Shown: one piece after another, positions 1 to 6,968 of the stretch | Numbering within the stretch: the first letter of the stretch is position 1 | Layout of the letters: each line of letters starts with the position of its first letter | Assembly: GCA_945863085.1 (NCBI GenBank) | Contig: CAMBCD010000061.1 | Coordinates: forward strand, 1-11,420 | Source of the DNA: Bordetella parapertussis | GTDB taxonomy: Bacteria; Pseudomonadota; Gammaproteobacteria; Burkholderiales; SG8-41 | DNA length: 11,420 bases | Direction of reading: 5' to 3' | Made by a program: the position numbers and the translations under genes | Notes under the pieces: model-generated | The model's database searches: none | The model's input: only the letters and a program-made list of their open reading frames with translations | What the model was told of the DNA's origin: nothing

Positions 1-327
1 CTGCTCAATGCCTGGGCCAGCCCGGTGATGCCGGAACTGATGGCCTCGCTGCCAGTCGCCGCCGTCGACGGCACCATGCGCCGGCGGCTCAAAAGCGCCG
101 AAATCGCCGGCCAGGCGCACATCAAGACCGGGTCCCTCTCCGGCGTGCGTTCGATTGCCGGTTATGTGCTCGACGCGCAGGGCAACCGCGCGGTGGTCGT
201 GTTCATGGTCAATCATGCCAACGCGTTCAACGCGCAGGCAGCGCAGGATGCGATGCTGGGCTGGGTGCACAATCGCGACAGCAGCAATTGCTGCGGGCGG
301 CAGGAACGGCGGCGCGGAAAAAAATAG
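1..327 (+). CDS. dacB: D-alanyl-D-alanine carboxypeptidase / endopeptidase, PBP4 (DacB) family, C-terminal fragment
   Basis: The reading frame is open from the first base and ends at TAG 325-327, so only the last 108 residues are present. The KTG triad box of penicillin-binding serine peptidases is at fragment residues 42-44 (bases 124-132), followed by SLSGVRSIAGYV. Before it comes a DGTMRRRL segment and after it a VVVFMVNH strand, both typical of the S13/PBP4 fold. The S-x-x-K and S-x-N boxes lie outside the window. Known family role: periplasmic removal of the terminal D-Ala and cleavage of D-Ala-mDAP cross-links in peptidoglycan remodelling. The tail after the last helix is short, basic and Cys-containing (SSNCCGRQERRRGKK), which is unusual but plausible. 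The gene converges on the membrane-protein gene at 359 with a gap of about 31 nt and no clear terminator. I am sure of the family, less sure of dacB orthology. Confidence 0.88.
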   Translation: MLNAWASPVMPELMASLPVAAVDGTMRRRLKSAEIAGQAHIKTGSLSGVRSIAGYVLDAQGNRAVVVFMVNHANAFNAQAAQDAMLGWVHNRDSSNCCGRQERRRGKK

Positions 328-358
328 CCGGCGTTTCGTACCTGGCGCAACAATCGCC

Positions 359-1153
359 TCAAGGCCTCCGTTGCGCAAGCACCATGCCGTGACGGCTCAA
401 CCACAGTCGCGACAGTCCCTGGACCAGAATTGCAACCGCCAGAGCCCACAGAAACGCCGTGCCGATGTCCGTAACGGACAGGGCCCATGCCAGGACCGCG
501 CAGAACATGCTGAACGCGTAAAAACCCAGCACCATGCCGCGTAACAGCCGGGTCGCTGCAACCGCACCGGCGCTGCGGTGCGTGAACAGTGCGAGTACGG
601 TGCCCATCACCGGAAACATTGCGAACACGCCACTGAGACCGGGCCCCAGGCTCGCGGCAAAGTGAGTGACCAGCAGTACAAGCAGCGCACCCGAGCCCAT
701 GCGCAGCAGCATGTCATTGGCGGGTTTCGCGATTGCCGCAGCGGAAGTCTGCGCCACAGGATAGAGGCGCGGTGCAAACCACAGCGCCACCAGCACGACC
801 AGCCAGGCGACGGCCAAGGTAGTCGCGTTCCACTGGTTAAGCGCCCATACGGCCAGGGCATAACCGGCGTAGCCGGAGGCCAGACTCGCCGGCCACGCAA
901 AACGGGTGGCTGCCCAGGCATAACTGATGCCGAAGGCCAGCATCGCCAGCACCGCCGACAGCGTGCCTACCGCTGCCTTTGCCGCAAAATCCGCGCCCTG
1001 TTCAATCGCGATGAACAACAGGATCGGCCCGGCGACCACCGGAAACGCCGAGAGCCAGCCGGCAATACCCGGACCCCAGCGCCGGCCGGCCAGCGTCACC
1101 AGTGCGATCAGCGCAGGCACCAGCAACAGTTTGAGCAGAAGGACTGCGCTCAT
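359..1153 (-). CDS. Polytopic membrane protein with internal duplication, function unknown, last gene of the ubiCAD operon
   Basis: A 264-residue, very hydrophobic protein with about eight or nine membrane segments. ATG at 1153 is preferred over the in-frame TTG at 1156 because a weak GAAG ribosome site sits 7 nt upstream of it. It begins 9 nt after the ubiD stop, so it is almost certainly co-transcribed with ubiCAD. Residues 6-82 and 149-225 align without gaps at a constant offset of 143, with 24 of 77 identities by hand count. Shared anchors are LL(K/R) at 6/149, LVT at 18/161, GPG at 27/170, FPV at 37/180, LF at 46/189 and AWA at 79/222. The protein is therefore a duplicated module. From memory, each half resembles small GlpM-type membrane proteins (K-x-L near the start, IAG-x-x-x-x-FP), but I could not test this. 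No catalytic motif is visible. A ubiquinone role is suggested only by position. Confidence 0.85.
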   Translation of the reverse strand: MSAVLLLKLLLVPALIALVTLAGRRWGPGIAGWLSAFPVVAGPILLFIAIEQGADFAAKAAVGTLSAVLAMLAFGISYAWAATRFAWPASLASGYAGYALAVWALNQWNATTLAVAWLVVLVALWFAPRLYPVAQTSAAAIAKPANDMLLRMGSGALLVLLVTHFAASLGPGLSGVFAMFPVMGTVLALFTHRSAGAVAATRLLRGMVLGFYAFSMFCAVLAWALSVTDIGTAFLWALAVAILVQGLSRLWLSRHGMVLAQRRP

Positions 1154-1162
1154 CAACAGGCT

Positions 1163-2641
1163 TCAATCCAATCCCAGCTCGCTCCACAACGCATCCACGC
1201 GCTGCTTCACCTCATCACTCATCGCAATCGGCTCACCCCAGCGGCGGTCGGTTTCGGCGGGCCATTTGTTGGTGGCATCGATGCCCATCTTCGACCCGAG
1301 GCCGCTGACCGGGCTGGCGAAATCCAGGTAGTCGATCGGCGTCGCATCAGCGATCAGCGTGTCGCGCCGCGGATCGACCCGCGTGGTCAGCGCCCACATC
1401 ACTTCCTTCCAGTCGCGTACATTGATGTCGTCATCGGTGACGATGATGAACTTGGTGTACATGAACTGGCGCAGAAAACTCCAGATGCCGAACATCACGC
1501 GTTTGGCGTGTCCCGGATACTGTTTTTTCATGCTGACGCAGGCGATGCGGTACGAGCAGCCTTCGGGCGGCAGATAGAAGTCGACAATTTCCGGAAACTG
1601 TTTGACCAGCAGCGGCACGAACACTTCGTTCAGCGCCTCGCCCAGTACTGCAGGTTCATCCGGCGGTTTTCCGGTGTAGGTCGAGTGATAAATCGGATCG
1701 CGGCGCATGGTGATGCGCTCGACGGTAAACACCGGGAAACGTTCCTGCTCGTTGTAATAACCGGTGTGATCGCCAAACGGGCCTTCCAGCGCGGTCTCAT
1801 TGGGATAAATGAAACCTTCCAGCACGATCTCGGCGCGCGCCGGCACTTTGAGCTGATGCGTCAGGCATTGCGCGATTTCGGTTTTTTCACCGCGCAGCAG
1901 ACCGGCGAACTGGTACTCGGACAGCGAGTCCGGCACCGGCGTCACCGCGCCGAGCATGGTCGCCGGATCTGCACCCAGCGCCACCGCCACCGGAAAGGGC
2001 TCACGCGGGTGCGCCAGGCAGTGATCGCGATAGTCCAGCGCACCACCACGCTGCGCCAGCCAGCGCATGATCAGTTTATTGCGGCCGATGACTTGCTGGC
2101 GGTAGATGCCGAGATTCTGCCGCGCTTTTTGCGGACCGCGCGTCACCGTCAGACCCCAGGTGATCAGCGGACCAACATCACCGGGCCAGCAGGTTTGAAT
2201 GGGCAAGCGCGCCAGATCGACATCATTGCCTTCCCAGACGATTTCCTGGCAGGGCGGATTGTTGACTTCGCGCGGCTGCATCGCCAGCACCTGGCGCAGC
2301 AACGGCAGTTTGTCCCAGGCATCCTTGAGGCCCGTCGGCGGTTCGGGCTCTTTCAGTTGCGCCAGCAATTGCCCGAGCTCGCGCAGGGCGGCCACTGAAT
2401 CGCGGCCCATGCCCAGTGCCACGCGCTGCGGCGTGCCGAACAGATTGGCGAGTACGGGGATGCTCTGACCTGCTTGCTGACCTCGGGGCTTCTCAAACAA
2501 CAGCGCTGGACCGCCGCTCTTCAGCACGCGATCGCAGATTTCCGTCATCTCCAGCCGCGGATCGACTTCGACGGCAATACGTTTGAGTTCACCACTGCGT
2601 TCCAGCCCGGCGATGAAGTCGCGCAAATCGCGATAACTCAT
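1163..2641 (-). CDS. ubiD: 4-hydroxy-3-polyprenylbenzoate decarboxylase UbiD
   Basis: A prenylated-FMN-dependent decarboxylase that removes the carboxylate from 3-octaprenyl-4-hydroxybenzoate in ubiquinone synthesis. The cofactor is made by UbiX, which is not in this window. The 492 residues match the usual UbiD length (about 490-500). Family blocks are all present: [12 protein letters not shown] at about 136-147, NLGIYRQQ at 176-183 (cofactor/metal region), [12 protein letters not shown] at 285-296 with the conserved acidic residues E286 and D291, and [14 protein letters not shown] at 451-464. The frame is open 19 codons further upstream, but ATG 2641 is chosen because it overlaps the ubiA stop as ATGA and gives the normal MSYRDLRDF start. 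No strong ribosome site precedes it, in keeping with translational coupling to ubiA. No truncation or missing block is visible. Confidence 0.97.
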   Translation of the reverse strand: MSYRDLRDFIAGLERSGELKRIAVEVDPRLEMTEICDRVLKSGGPALLFEKPRGQQAGQSIPVLANLFGTPQRVALGMGRDSVAALRELGQLLAQLKEPEPPTGLKDAWDKLPLLRQVLAMQPREVNNPPCQEIVWEGNDVDLARLPIQTCWPGDVGPLITWGLTVTRGPQKARQNLGIYRQQVIGRNKLIMRWLAQRGGALDYRDHCLAHPREPFPVAVALGADPATMLGAVTPVPDSLSEYQFAGLLRGEKTEIAQCLTHQLKVPARAEIVLEGFIYPNETALEGPFGDHTGYYNEQERFPVFTVERITMRRDPIYHSTYTGKPPDEPAVLGEALNEVFVPLLVKQFPEIVDFYLPPEGCSYRIACVSMKKQYPGHAKRVMFGIWSFLRQFMYTKFIIVTDDDINVRDWKEVMWALTTRVDPRRDTLIADATPIDYLDFASPVSGLGSKMGIDATNKWPAETDRRWGEPIAMSDEVKQRVDALWSELGLD

Positions 2642-3522
2642 CGCAGCATCCGGGTACCGAACCACAAATCGGCGGCAAGGCCGATAAAGATCACGCAACC
2701 CACCCAGTTGTTGTTGAGAAATGCCTTGAAGCAGCCTTCGCGTGTGCGGTCGCGGATGAGACGGTACTGGTACAACACCAGCGCCACTGCCACCGCCAGC
2801 CCGGCGAAATAAATGACGTCACGCATCTGCCACCAGCCGATCCAGGCCATCAAGCCGATAAACACCGCATGCGCGGCCATGATGCCGGCGACGTCATACC
2901 GCCCGAACAAAATTGCCGAAGATTTAATGCCGATCCTGCGATCGTCGTCGCGGTCGACCATGGCATACGCGGTGTCGTAGGCAATCGCCCAGAACATGGT
3001 CGCGACCAGCAGCAGCCAGGCCACCCGCGGCAGCGCATGCCACAGCTCGGCGTAAGCCATCGGGATGCCAAAGCCGAAAGCAATACCCAACCACAGCTGC
3101 GGCAGCGGAAACACCCGCTTCACGTACGGATAGATGACGGCAATCGCGGCGGCAACAAGCGCCAGCTTGATGGTCAGCGGCGTCAGTAACAGCACCAGGC
3201 CGAAAGCGATCAGCATCAGTACCGCGGCCAGCGCCAGCGCTTCTGCCGGGCGGATCACGCCAGCCGCCAGCGGCCGGTCCTTGGTGCGTTCGACATGGGG
3301 ATCAAAGTTGCGGTCGGCGTAATCGTTGATCACGCAGCCGGCGCAACGCATCAGCACGGTGCCGGTGAAAAAAATCAGCAGCACGTCCGGCGGCGGCAAA
3401 CCGCCGGCGGCAAACCACAAACCCCACAAGGTCGGCCACAGCAACAGCAAAATGCCGATGGGCTTGTCGAGCCGCATCAGCTTTTCGTAAGCGGTAAGCC
3501 GATCTTTTAGCGTCAGAGTCAC
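2638..3522 (-). CDS. ubiA: 4-hydroxybenzoate polyprenyltransferase UbiA
   Basis: An integral membrane prenyltransferase that attaches the polyprenyl chain to 4-hydroxybenzoate, forming the substrate of UbiD. The 294 residues match the family (E. coli about 290). Both Mg-diphosphate-binding Asp motifs are intact: NDYADRNFD at 66-74 and [12 protein letters not shown] at 190-201, each followed by the expected neighbours ([11 protein letters not shown] and SAILFGRYD). About eight to nine hydrophobic segments are present. The start is GTG at 3522; it overlaps the ubiC TGA as GTGA (3519-3522), and the ubiA TGA in turn overlaps the ubiD ATG (2638-2641). The product sits in the inner membrane. Prenyl chain length cannot be read from the sequence. 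No abnormal feature is seen. Confidence 0.97.
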   Translation of the reverse strand: MTLTLKDRLTAYEKLMRLDKPIGILLLLWPTLWGLWFAAGGLPPPDVLLIFFTGTVLMRCAGCVINDYADRNFDPHVERTKDRPLAAGVIRPAEALALAAVLMLIAFGLVLLLTPLTIKLALVAAAIAVIYPYVKRVFPLPQLWLGIAFGFGIPMAYAELWHALPRVAWLLLVATMFWAIAYDTAYAMVDRDDDRRIGIKSSAILFGRYDVAGIMAAHAVFIGLMAWIGWWQMRDVIYFAGLAVAVALVLYQYRLIRDRTREGCFKAFLNNNWVGCVIFIGLAADLWFGTRMLR

Positions 3523-4052
3523 AAGTCGTTTATTGCCGGCAAAAAAACTTCACTGACCAGTATAGGCGATTTGCCCGCGGCAAATATCGAGCGCCGCGCC
3601 CACAATGGCGATGGCATTTTTTTCAGCTGTGCCGCAGCACGGCGATAAAGTGGATGATTGCGCGACAGCTTTTTCTGGCGCAGCGGAAACCGCGCAATCC
3701 GCGGATCGGCAAACAAAGCCGCACCCAGCGGCCGGTTGCCCAGCCCGGCAATGCCGCGCCAGGCGCCGCGCAAACCGCCGGCGGCAAACACCGTATGCGC
3801 AAACACCAGCGGCGTTGTTCCGCGCAACAACAATACTTCCCGCACCATCACGCGCTTGTCCGGCGCAGCAAACAAAAAAACCTCATCGCGATTAACCCGG
3901 CGCAAACCCTGGAACAACACCTTCACCTTGATCTCCCCGGCATGCTGTTGTAGCCGTGCGGTCAGCGACCCTGGATCGGTCAGCCAGCGGCGCAATGCGC
4001 CGGCAGCGACTGGTGCAGAACACCAAAGGGAATCTCGGGGAATGGATTTCAC
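3519..4052 (-). CDS. ubiC: Chorismate--pyruvate lyase UbiC
   Basis: A cytoplasmic enzyme that splits chorismate into 4-hydroxybenzoate and pyruvate, the committed step into ubiquinone. The protein has 177 residues (E. coli 165). Residues matching the active site known from E. coli UbiC are visible: R71 in VMVREVLL, L109 in GLGNRPLGAALF, and E168 in ILVSEVFLP. Further family marks are WARRSIF at 151-157 and RRWLTDPGSLT near the N-terminus. GTG 4052 is the only usual start codon before an in-frame TAA at 4080-4082. It lacks a clear ribosome site and lies in a short AAATCC direct-repeat context, so the exact start is less certain than the identity. It is first in the operon; the hairpin-rich gap lies upstream, with a weak GATAAT -10-like element at 4079-4084. 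Confidence 0.93.
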   Translation of the reverse strand: MKSIPRDSLWCSAPVAAGALRRWLTDPGSLTARLQQHAGEIKVKVLFQGLRRVNRDEVFLFAAPDKRVMVREVLLLRGTTPLVFAHTVFAAGGLRGAWRGIAGLGNRPLGAALFADPRIARFPLRQKKLSRNHPLYRRAAAQLKKMPSPLWARRSIFAAGKSPILVSEVFLPAINDL

Positions 4053-4109
4053 AAATGAACAGGATTTTTGGATGCCGGATTATCGCATCATCGTCCCGCA
4101 CAATATGGC

Positions 4110-4380
4110 CAACCACCAAGCTCCCCATGTGAGCCGCCGAGCAGCACAGCCGGTTCAGGGGTAGTCGGCGAGGACTGTCTGAGTCCTTGCCGCAGGCAAG
4201 GGCGAGTTCCGCGCCCCGAAGGAAGTCACCTTGGGTGGCAGCCGCCTGAATCGGCGAGCAGCGCAGGGAAGTCCGAAGGACCGGCGAACCTGGGTCGCCT
4301 TCTCTTTGGTTACTTCTTGGCGAAGCAAGAGAAAGTGACTAGCCGCCGGGCTACCCCCGGCGAACTTGCTTTTCAACAAC
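4110..4380. repeat. Hairpin-rich non-coding element, probable dispersed genomic repeat
   Basis: Several stem-loops lie in series. AGGACT/AGTCCT has a 5-nt loop (4171-4187). CCTTGCC/GGCAAGG has a 3-nt loop (4185-4201) and shares bases 4185-4187 with the first, so the two are mutually exclusive. GTTACTT-CTTG/CAAG-(AGA)-AAGTGAC spans 4309-4339 (11 bp, one G-U, 3-nt bulge). CGCCGGG/CCCGGCG has a 5-nt loop (4344-4362). The wording (GGTCGCCTTCTCTTTGGTTACTT, then GTGACTAGCCGCCGGGC) matches, from memory, an intergenic repeat that recurs in many beta- and gammaproteobacterial genomes and is often mis-annotated as small proteins. That identity is recall, not a search. Boundaries are approximate: they rest on the outermost hairpins and on where recG ends. 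Possible roles include 3'-end processing or termination of recG and insulation of ubiC. Confidence 0.55.
4309..4362 (-). terminator. Candidate 3'-end hairpins for the ridA-recG transcript
   Basis: Read on the minus strand, the two strongest hairpins begin about 20 nt after the recG stop: the GC-rich 7-bp stem at 4344-4362, then the bulged 11-bp stem at 4309-4339. This position suits termination or 3'-end protection. Neither is followed by a proper U-tract, so a classical intrinsic terminator is not shown; the hairpins may simply belong to the dispersed repeat. Confidence 0.35.
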
Positions 4381-4383
4381 AAC

Positions 4384-6465
4384 CTAAACCTTCAAATACT
4401 CATTCCTCCCACCCAACCACCGCGCAAGGTGTGCCTTCGCCGCCTCCGGCTCCTCCCGCAACAACATCTCCGCCGCATCCCGCGCCGCATCCAGCAGATC
4501 CAAATCAAGAGCCAAATCCGCAAACCGCATCATCGGCACCCCGCTCTGCCGCGCGCCCAGCAATTCACCGGGCCCGCGCAGATTCAGGTCATGCCGCGCG
4601 ATCTCGAAGCCGTCGGTATGTTCGTAAATGACTTTCAGTCGTTCCTTCGCATTCGGTGTCAGCTTGCCCTGGTAGAGCAGCACACAGGTGCTCTCCGCCG
4701 CACCGCGGCCGACGCGGCCGCGCAGCTGGTGCATCTGCGACAGGCCCATGCGTTCGGCGTGTTCGATCACCATCAGCGAGGCATTGGGCACGTCGACGCC
4801 GACCTCGATCACCGTGGTCGCCACCAGCAGCTGCACTTCGCCATTCTTGAATGCGGTCATCACCTGCTGCTTTTCGGCGGATTTCAGCCGGCCGTGAACC
4901 AGGCCGACGCGTAATTCGGGAAAGGTCTGCTGCAGATGGGCATGCGTATCCAGCGCGGTCTGCAGTTGCAGTGTTTCCGACTCTTCAATCAGCGGGCACA
5001 CCCAGTACGCCTGCCGGCCATCAATGCAGGCATCACGCACGCGCTGGATCACTTCGTCGCGCCGCTCCTCCGCTACCAGCTTGGTCACCACCGGTGTGCG
5101 TCCGGGAGGCAGTTCATCGATTACCGACACATCAAGGTCGGCGTAATAACTCATCGCCAGCGTGCGCGGGATCGGCGTCGCGCTCATCATCAACTGGTGC
5201 GGTTGTGCCCCCTTGTTCGATTTTGTGCCCTTCATGCGCAGCGCCAGCCGCTGGTGTACGCCAAAGCGGTGCTGCTCGTCGATCACCGCGAGGCCGAGGT
5301 TCCTGAACACCACCTCGTCTTCAAACAGCGCATGGGTGCCGACAACAATTTGGGCATCACCCTGCGCAATATCCGTAAGCCATTGTTTTTTATCACTTTT
5401 TTTAATGCCGCCGGAAATCCATGCCACCGTGACATCGAGCGGCGCCAGCCACTCGGCGAATTTGCGGTAATGCTGTTCGGCGAGGATTTCCGTCGGCGCC
5501 ATCACCGCCGCCTGATAACCGTTTTCCACGCACTGCAGCGCCGCCAGCGCCGCCACCACGGTTTTGCCGCTGCCGACATCCCCCTGCAGCAGGCGCTGCA
5601 TGGGATGCGCCTGGCCGATGTCTTCGCGGATCTGCGCCAGAACCGTGTTCTGCGCGCGGGTCAGCTGGAACGGCAAACGCTGCAGCAGCGCGTTCACCAG
5701 TTTGCCGCGTGCCTTCAGTACCGGTGCGCCGGCCGCGCGACGGCGCCGGTAGTGCACGCGCATCGACAGTTGCTGCGCCAGCAGTTCGTCGAACTTCATG
5801 CGCCGCCAGGCCGGATGCACGCGCCCCTGCAAGGCAGCTTGGGCAATGTCGGAGGGAGGATTGTGCAGCAGGCGCACTGCGGCTTCGAACGAGGGCAGGC
5901 CCAGCGATTCGGGCAATGCCGCGGGCAAGGTTTCCGCCAGTGACTCGGTATCCAGCGCGCGCGCGATCAATCGCCGCAAACTGTCCTGGCCCATGCCCGC
6001 GGTGGTCGGATAGATCGGTGTCAGTACCTGCGCCACCGGCGCGTCCGGCACTGCCACGCGATACCGTGGATGGACCATCTCGGCGCCGAAATGTCCGATA
6101 CGCACGCTGCCGAACACGCGCACGATATTGCCCGGCGCCAGTGTCTTGACCTGGCTGCCGTAAAAATTCAGGAAACGCAGTGTCAGCTCGCCCGTCCCGT
6201 CGCTGATGCGGCACACCAGCTGCCGTTTCGGCCGGTACTTGATGTCGCAGTCGGTGACCGTGCCCTGTACCAGCAGTTCCTCGCCGGGCAGCGCGTCGGC
6301 AATCAGACAAAGGCGGGTTTCATCGTCATAACGCGGCGGCAGGTGCAATACCAGGTCGAAACGGCGCGCGATGCCGAGTTTTGCCAGTCGCGCCAGCGTG
6401 CCGGCACTGAGTCCGGCCAGCGAGGGGTGAGGTGCGGCGGCCGCAGCCGCGCGCGCGCGCGCCAT
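4384..6465 (-). CDS. recG: ATP-dependent DNA helicase RecG
   Basis: A branched-DNA translocase that reverses stalled replication forks and processes R-loops and recombination intermediates. The 693 residues equal the usual RecG length. An N-terminal wedge/OB domain (about 60-145) is followed by superfamily 2 helicase motifs: Walker A GDVGSGKT at 295-302, APTEILAEQH at about 323-332, DEQH at 396-399, SATPIPRTLA at 428-437, and near the C-terminus GVDVPNAS and QLRGRVGRG (motif VI). The C-terminal GPGELLGARQSG block of RecG is also present. The gene starts at ATG 6465, 12 nt after the ridA stop. No ribosome site is seen there (CACCACCCCACC precedes the ATG), so coupling to ridA is likely. Codons 2-6 lie in an alternating GC tract that gives an ARARAAAAAA N-terminus. 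The next in-frame Met is too far inside the protein to be the start. Confidence 0.97.
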   Translation of the reverse strand: MARARAAAAAAPHPSLAGLSAGTLARLAKLGIARRFDLVLHLPPRYDDETRLCLIADALPGEELLVQGTVTDCDIKYRPKRQLVCRISDGTGELTLRFLNFYGSQVKTLAPGNIVRVFGSVRIGHFGAEMVHPRYRVAVPDAPVAQVLTPIYPTTAGMGQDSLRRLIARALDTESLAETLPAALPESLGLPSFEAAVRLLHNPPSDIAQAALQGRVHPAWRRMKFDELLAQQLSMRVHYRRRRAAGAPVLKARGKLVNALLQRLPFQLTRAQNTVLAQIREDIGQAHPMQRLLQGDVGSGKTVVAALAALQCVENGYQAAVMAPTEILAEQHYRKFAEWLAPLDVTVAWISGGIKKSDKKQWLTDIAQGDAQIVVGTHALFEDEVVFRNLGLAVIDEQHRFGVHQRLALRMKGTKSNKGAQPHQLMMSATPIPRTLAMSYYADLDVSVIDELPPGRTPVVTKLVAEERRDEVIQRVRDACIDGRQAYWVCPLIEESETLQLQTALDTHAHLQQTFPELRVGLVHGRLKSAEKQQVMTAFKNGEVQLLVATTVIEVGVDVPNASLMVIEHAERMGLSQMHQLRGRVGRGAAESTCVLLYQGKLTPNAKERLKVIYEHTDGFEIARHDLNLRGPGELLGARQSGVPMMRFADLALDLDLLDAARDAAEMLLREEPEAAKAHLARWLGGRNEYLKV

Positions 6466-6477
6466 GGTGGGGTGGTG

Positions 6478-6867
6478 TCAGCGCGACAGCGGGCAGTGCA
6501 TCACCGCGTCGACCTCGACCAGCGCATTGCGCGGCAGGCTGGCGACACCGACCGCGGCACGCGCCGGATAGGGTTCGTGAAAATAGGTTGCCATGATTTC
6601 ATTGACCTTGGCGAAATGGCCGAGGTCGGTCAGGTAAACATTGACCTTGACGAAATCATCGACCTTGCCGCCGGCGGCAGCAGCCACTGCCTGCAGATTT
6701 TTGAACACGCGATGGATCTGCGCATCGATGCCGTCGGTCATCTGCATGGTCGCGGGATCGAGACCGATCTGGCCGGCGAGATAGACGGTATCACCGCAGC
6801 GCACCGCCTGCGAATAAGTGCCGATGGCCTGGGGCGCTGACGCAGTGTGTATGGGGGTCTTGCTCAT
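6478..6867 (-). CDS. ridA: RidA family reactive-imine deaminase (YjgF/YER057c/UK114)
   Basis: A small cytosolic trimeric protein that hydrolyses 2-aminoacrylate and other enamine/imine intermediates released by PLP enzymes. At 129 residues it has full family length. Key residues are visible: Y18 in GTYSQAV, R103 in ARAAVGV and E118 in LVEVDAV, matching the Arg/Glu pair that holds the substrate in characterised RidA. AGQIGLDP (31-38) and KVNVYLTD (74-81) are further family signatures. ATG 6867 is well supported, with GGAG 6 nt upstream. It lies 12 nt upstream of recG and about 97 nt downstream of the acyl-CoA dehydrogenase pair. In Pseudomonas, from memory, a RidA gene sits between spoT and recG; spoT is absent here. 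The exact substrate range within the superfamily cannot be told from sequence alone. Confidence 0.93.
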   Translation of the reverse strand: MSKTPIHTASAPQAIGTYSQAVRCGDTVYLAGQIGLDPATMQMTDGIDAQIHRVFKNLQAVAAAAGGKVDDFVKVNVYLTDLGHFAKVNEIMATYFHEPYPARAAVGVASLPRNALVEVDAVMHCPLSR

Positions 6868-6968
6868 GACGGGCTCCGCATGAAATCAATGAATGTGATG
6901 CGACTGAACGTAATCCTGGACGTAATGATGACGTTCGCCCGAACGAAACACAATGCGCGACGCCCGCG
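6868..6968 (-). promoter_or_regulatory. Candidate ridA-recG regulatory region with palindrome and direct repeats
   Basis: This is the only sizeable gap between the dehydrogenase operon and ridA. It contains a perfect palindrome with a 2-nt spacer, CGTTCG-CC-CGAACG (6932-6945), and next to it TGAACGTAAT (6905-6914) and TGGACGTAAT (6917-6926), two nearly identical units 12 nt apart, with a third ACGT core at 6931-6934. On the minus strand, TTGTGT and CATCAT with a 17-nt spacer could form a weak sigma-70 promoter overlapping the palindrome. This is pattern-based only; no known operator is recognised. Confidence 0.35.

Larger units (their letters stand above)
4053..4383. other. Intergenic region between recG and ubiC, no gene
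   Basis: This 331-nt gap separates two co-directional minus-strand genes. I see no credible coding region; short open frames here are arginine/proline-rich with no family signature. On the minus strand it must hold the recG 3' end and the ubiC promoter. The part from about 4110 to 4380 is a dense series of hairpins, listed separately. The ubiC-proximal part (4053-4110) is less GC-rich and carries GATAAT on the minus strand at 4079-4084, a possible -10 that would give a leader of about 20 nt. No good -35 lies at the right distance, so the promoter remains tentative. Confidence 0.7.

Noticed and set aside
328..358. Bidirectional terminator between the convergent dacB and membrane-protein genes
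   Set aside because: The 31-nt gap has no stem of useful length followed by a T-run on either strand.
578..2398. Plus-strand open frame of 606 codons opposite the membrane-protein gene and ubiD
   Set aside because: The product is rich in Arg, Gln and His with no recognisable domain, and it lies antisense to well-identified genes. Long antisense frames are common in GC-rich DNA.
4155..4382. Minus-strand open frame of 75 codons in the recG-ubiC gap
   Set aside because: It coincides with the hairpin array and resembles the spurious hypothetical proteins often annotated on such repeats. No ribosome site or domain is seen.
4068..4631. Plus-strand open frame covering the hairpin-rich gap and the recG 3' end
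   Set aside because: The product is Pro/Ser/Arg-rich, partly antisense to recG and partly over the probable repeat. Such frames are typical spurious calls on this kind of repeat.
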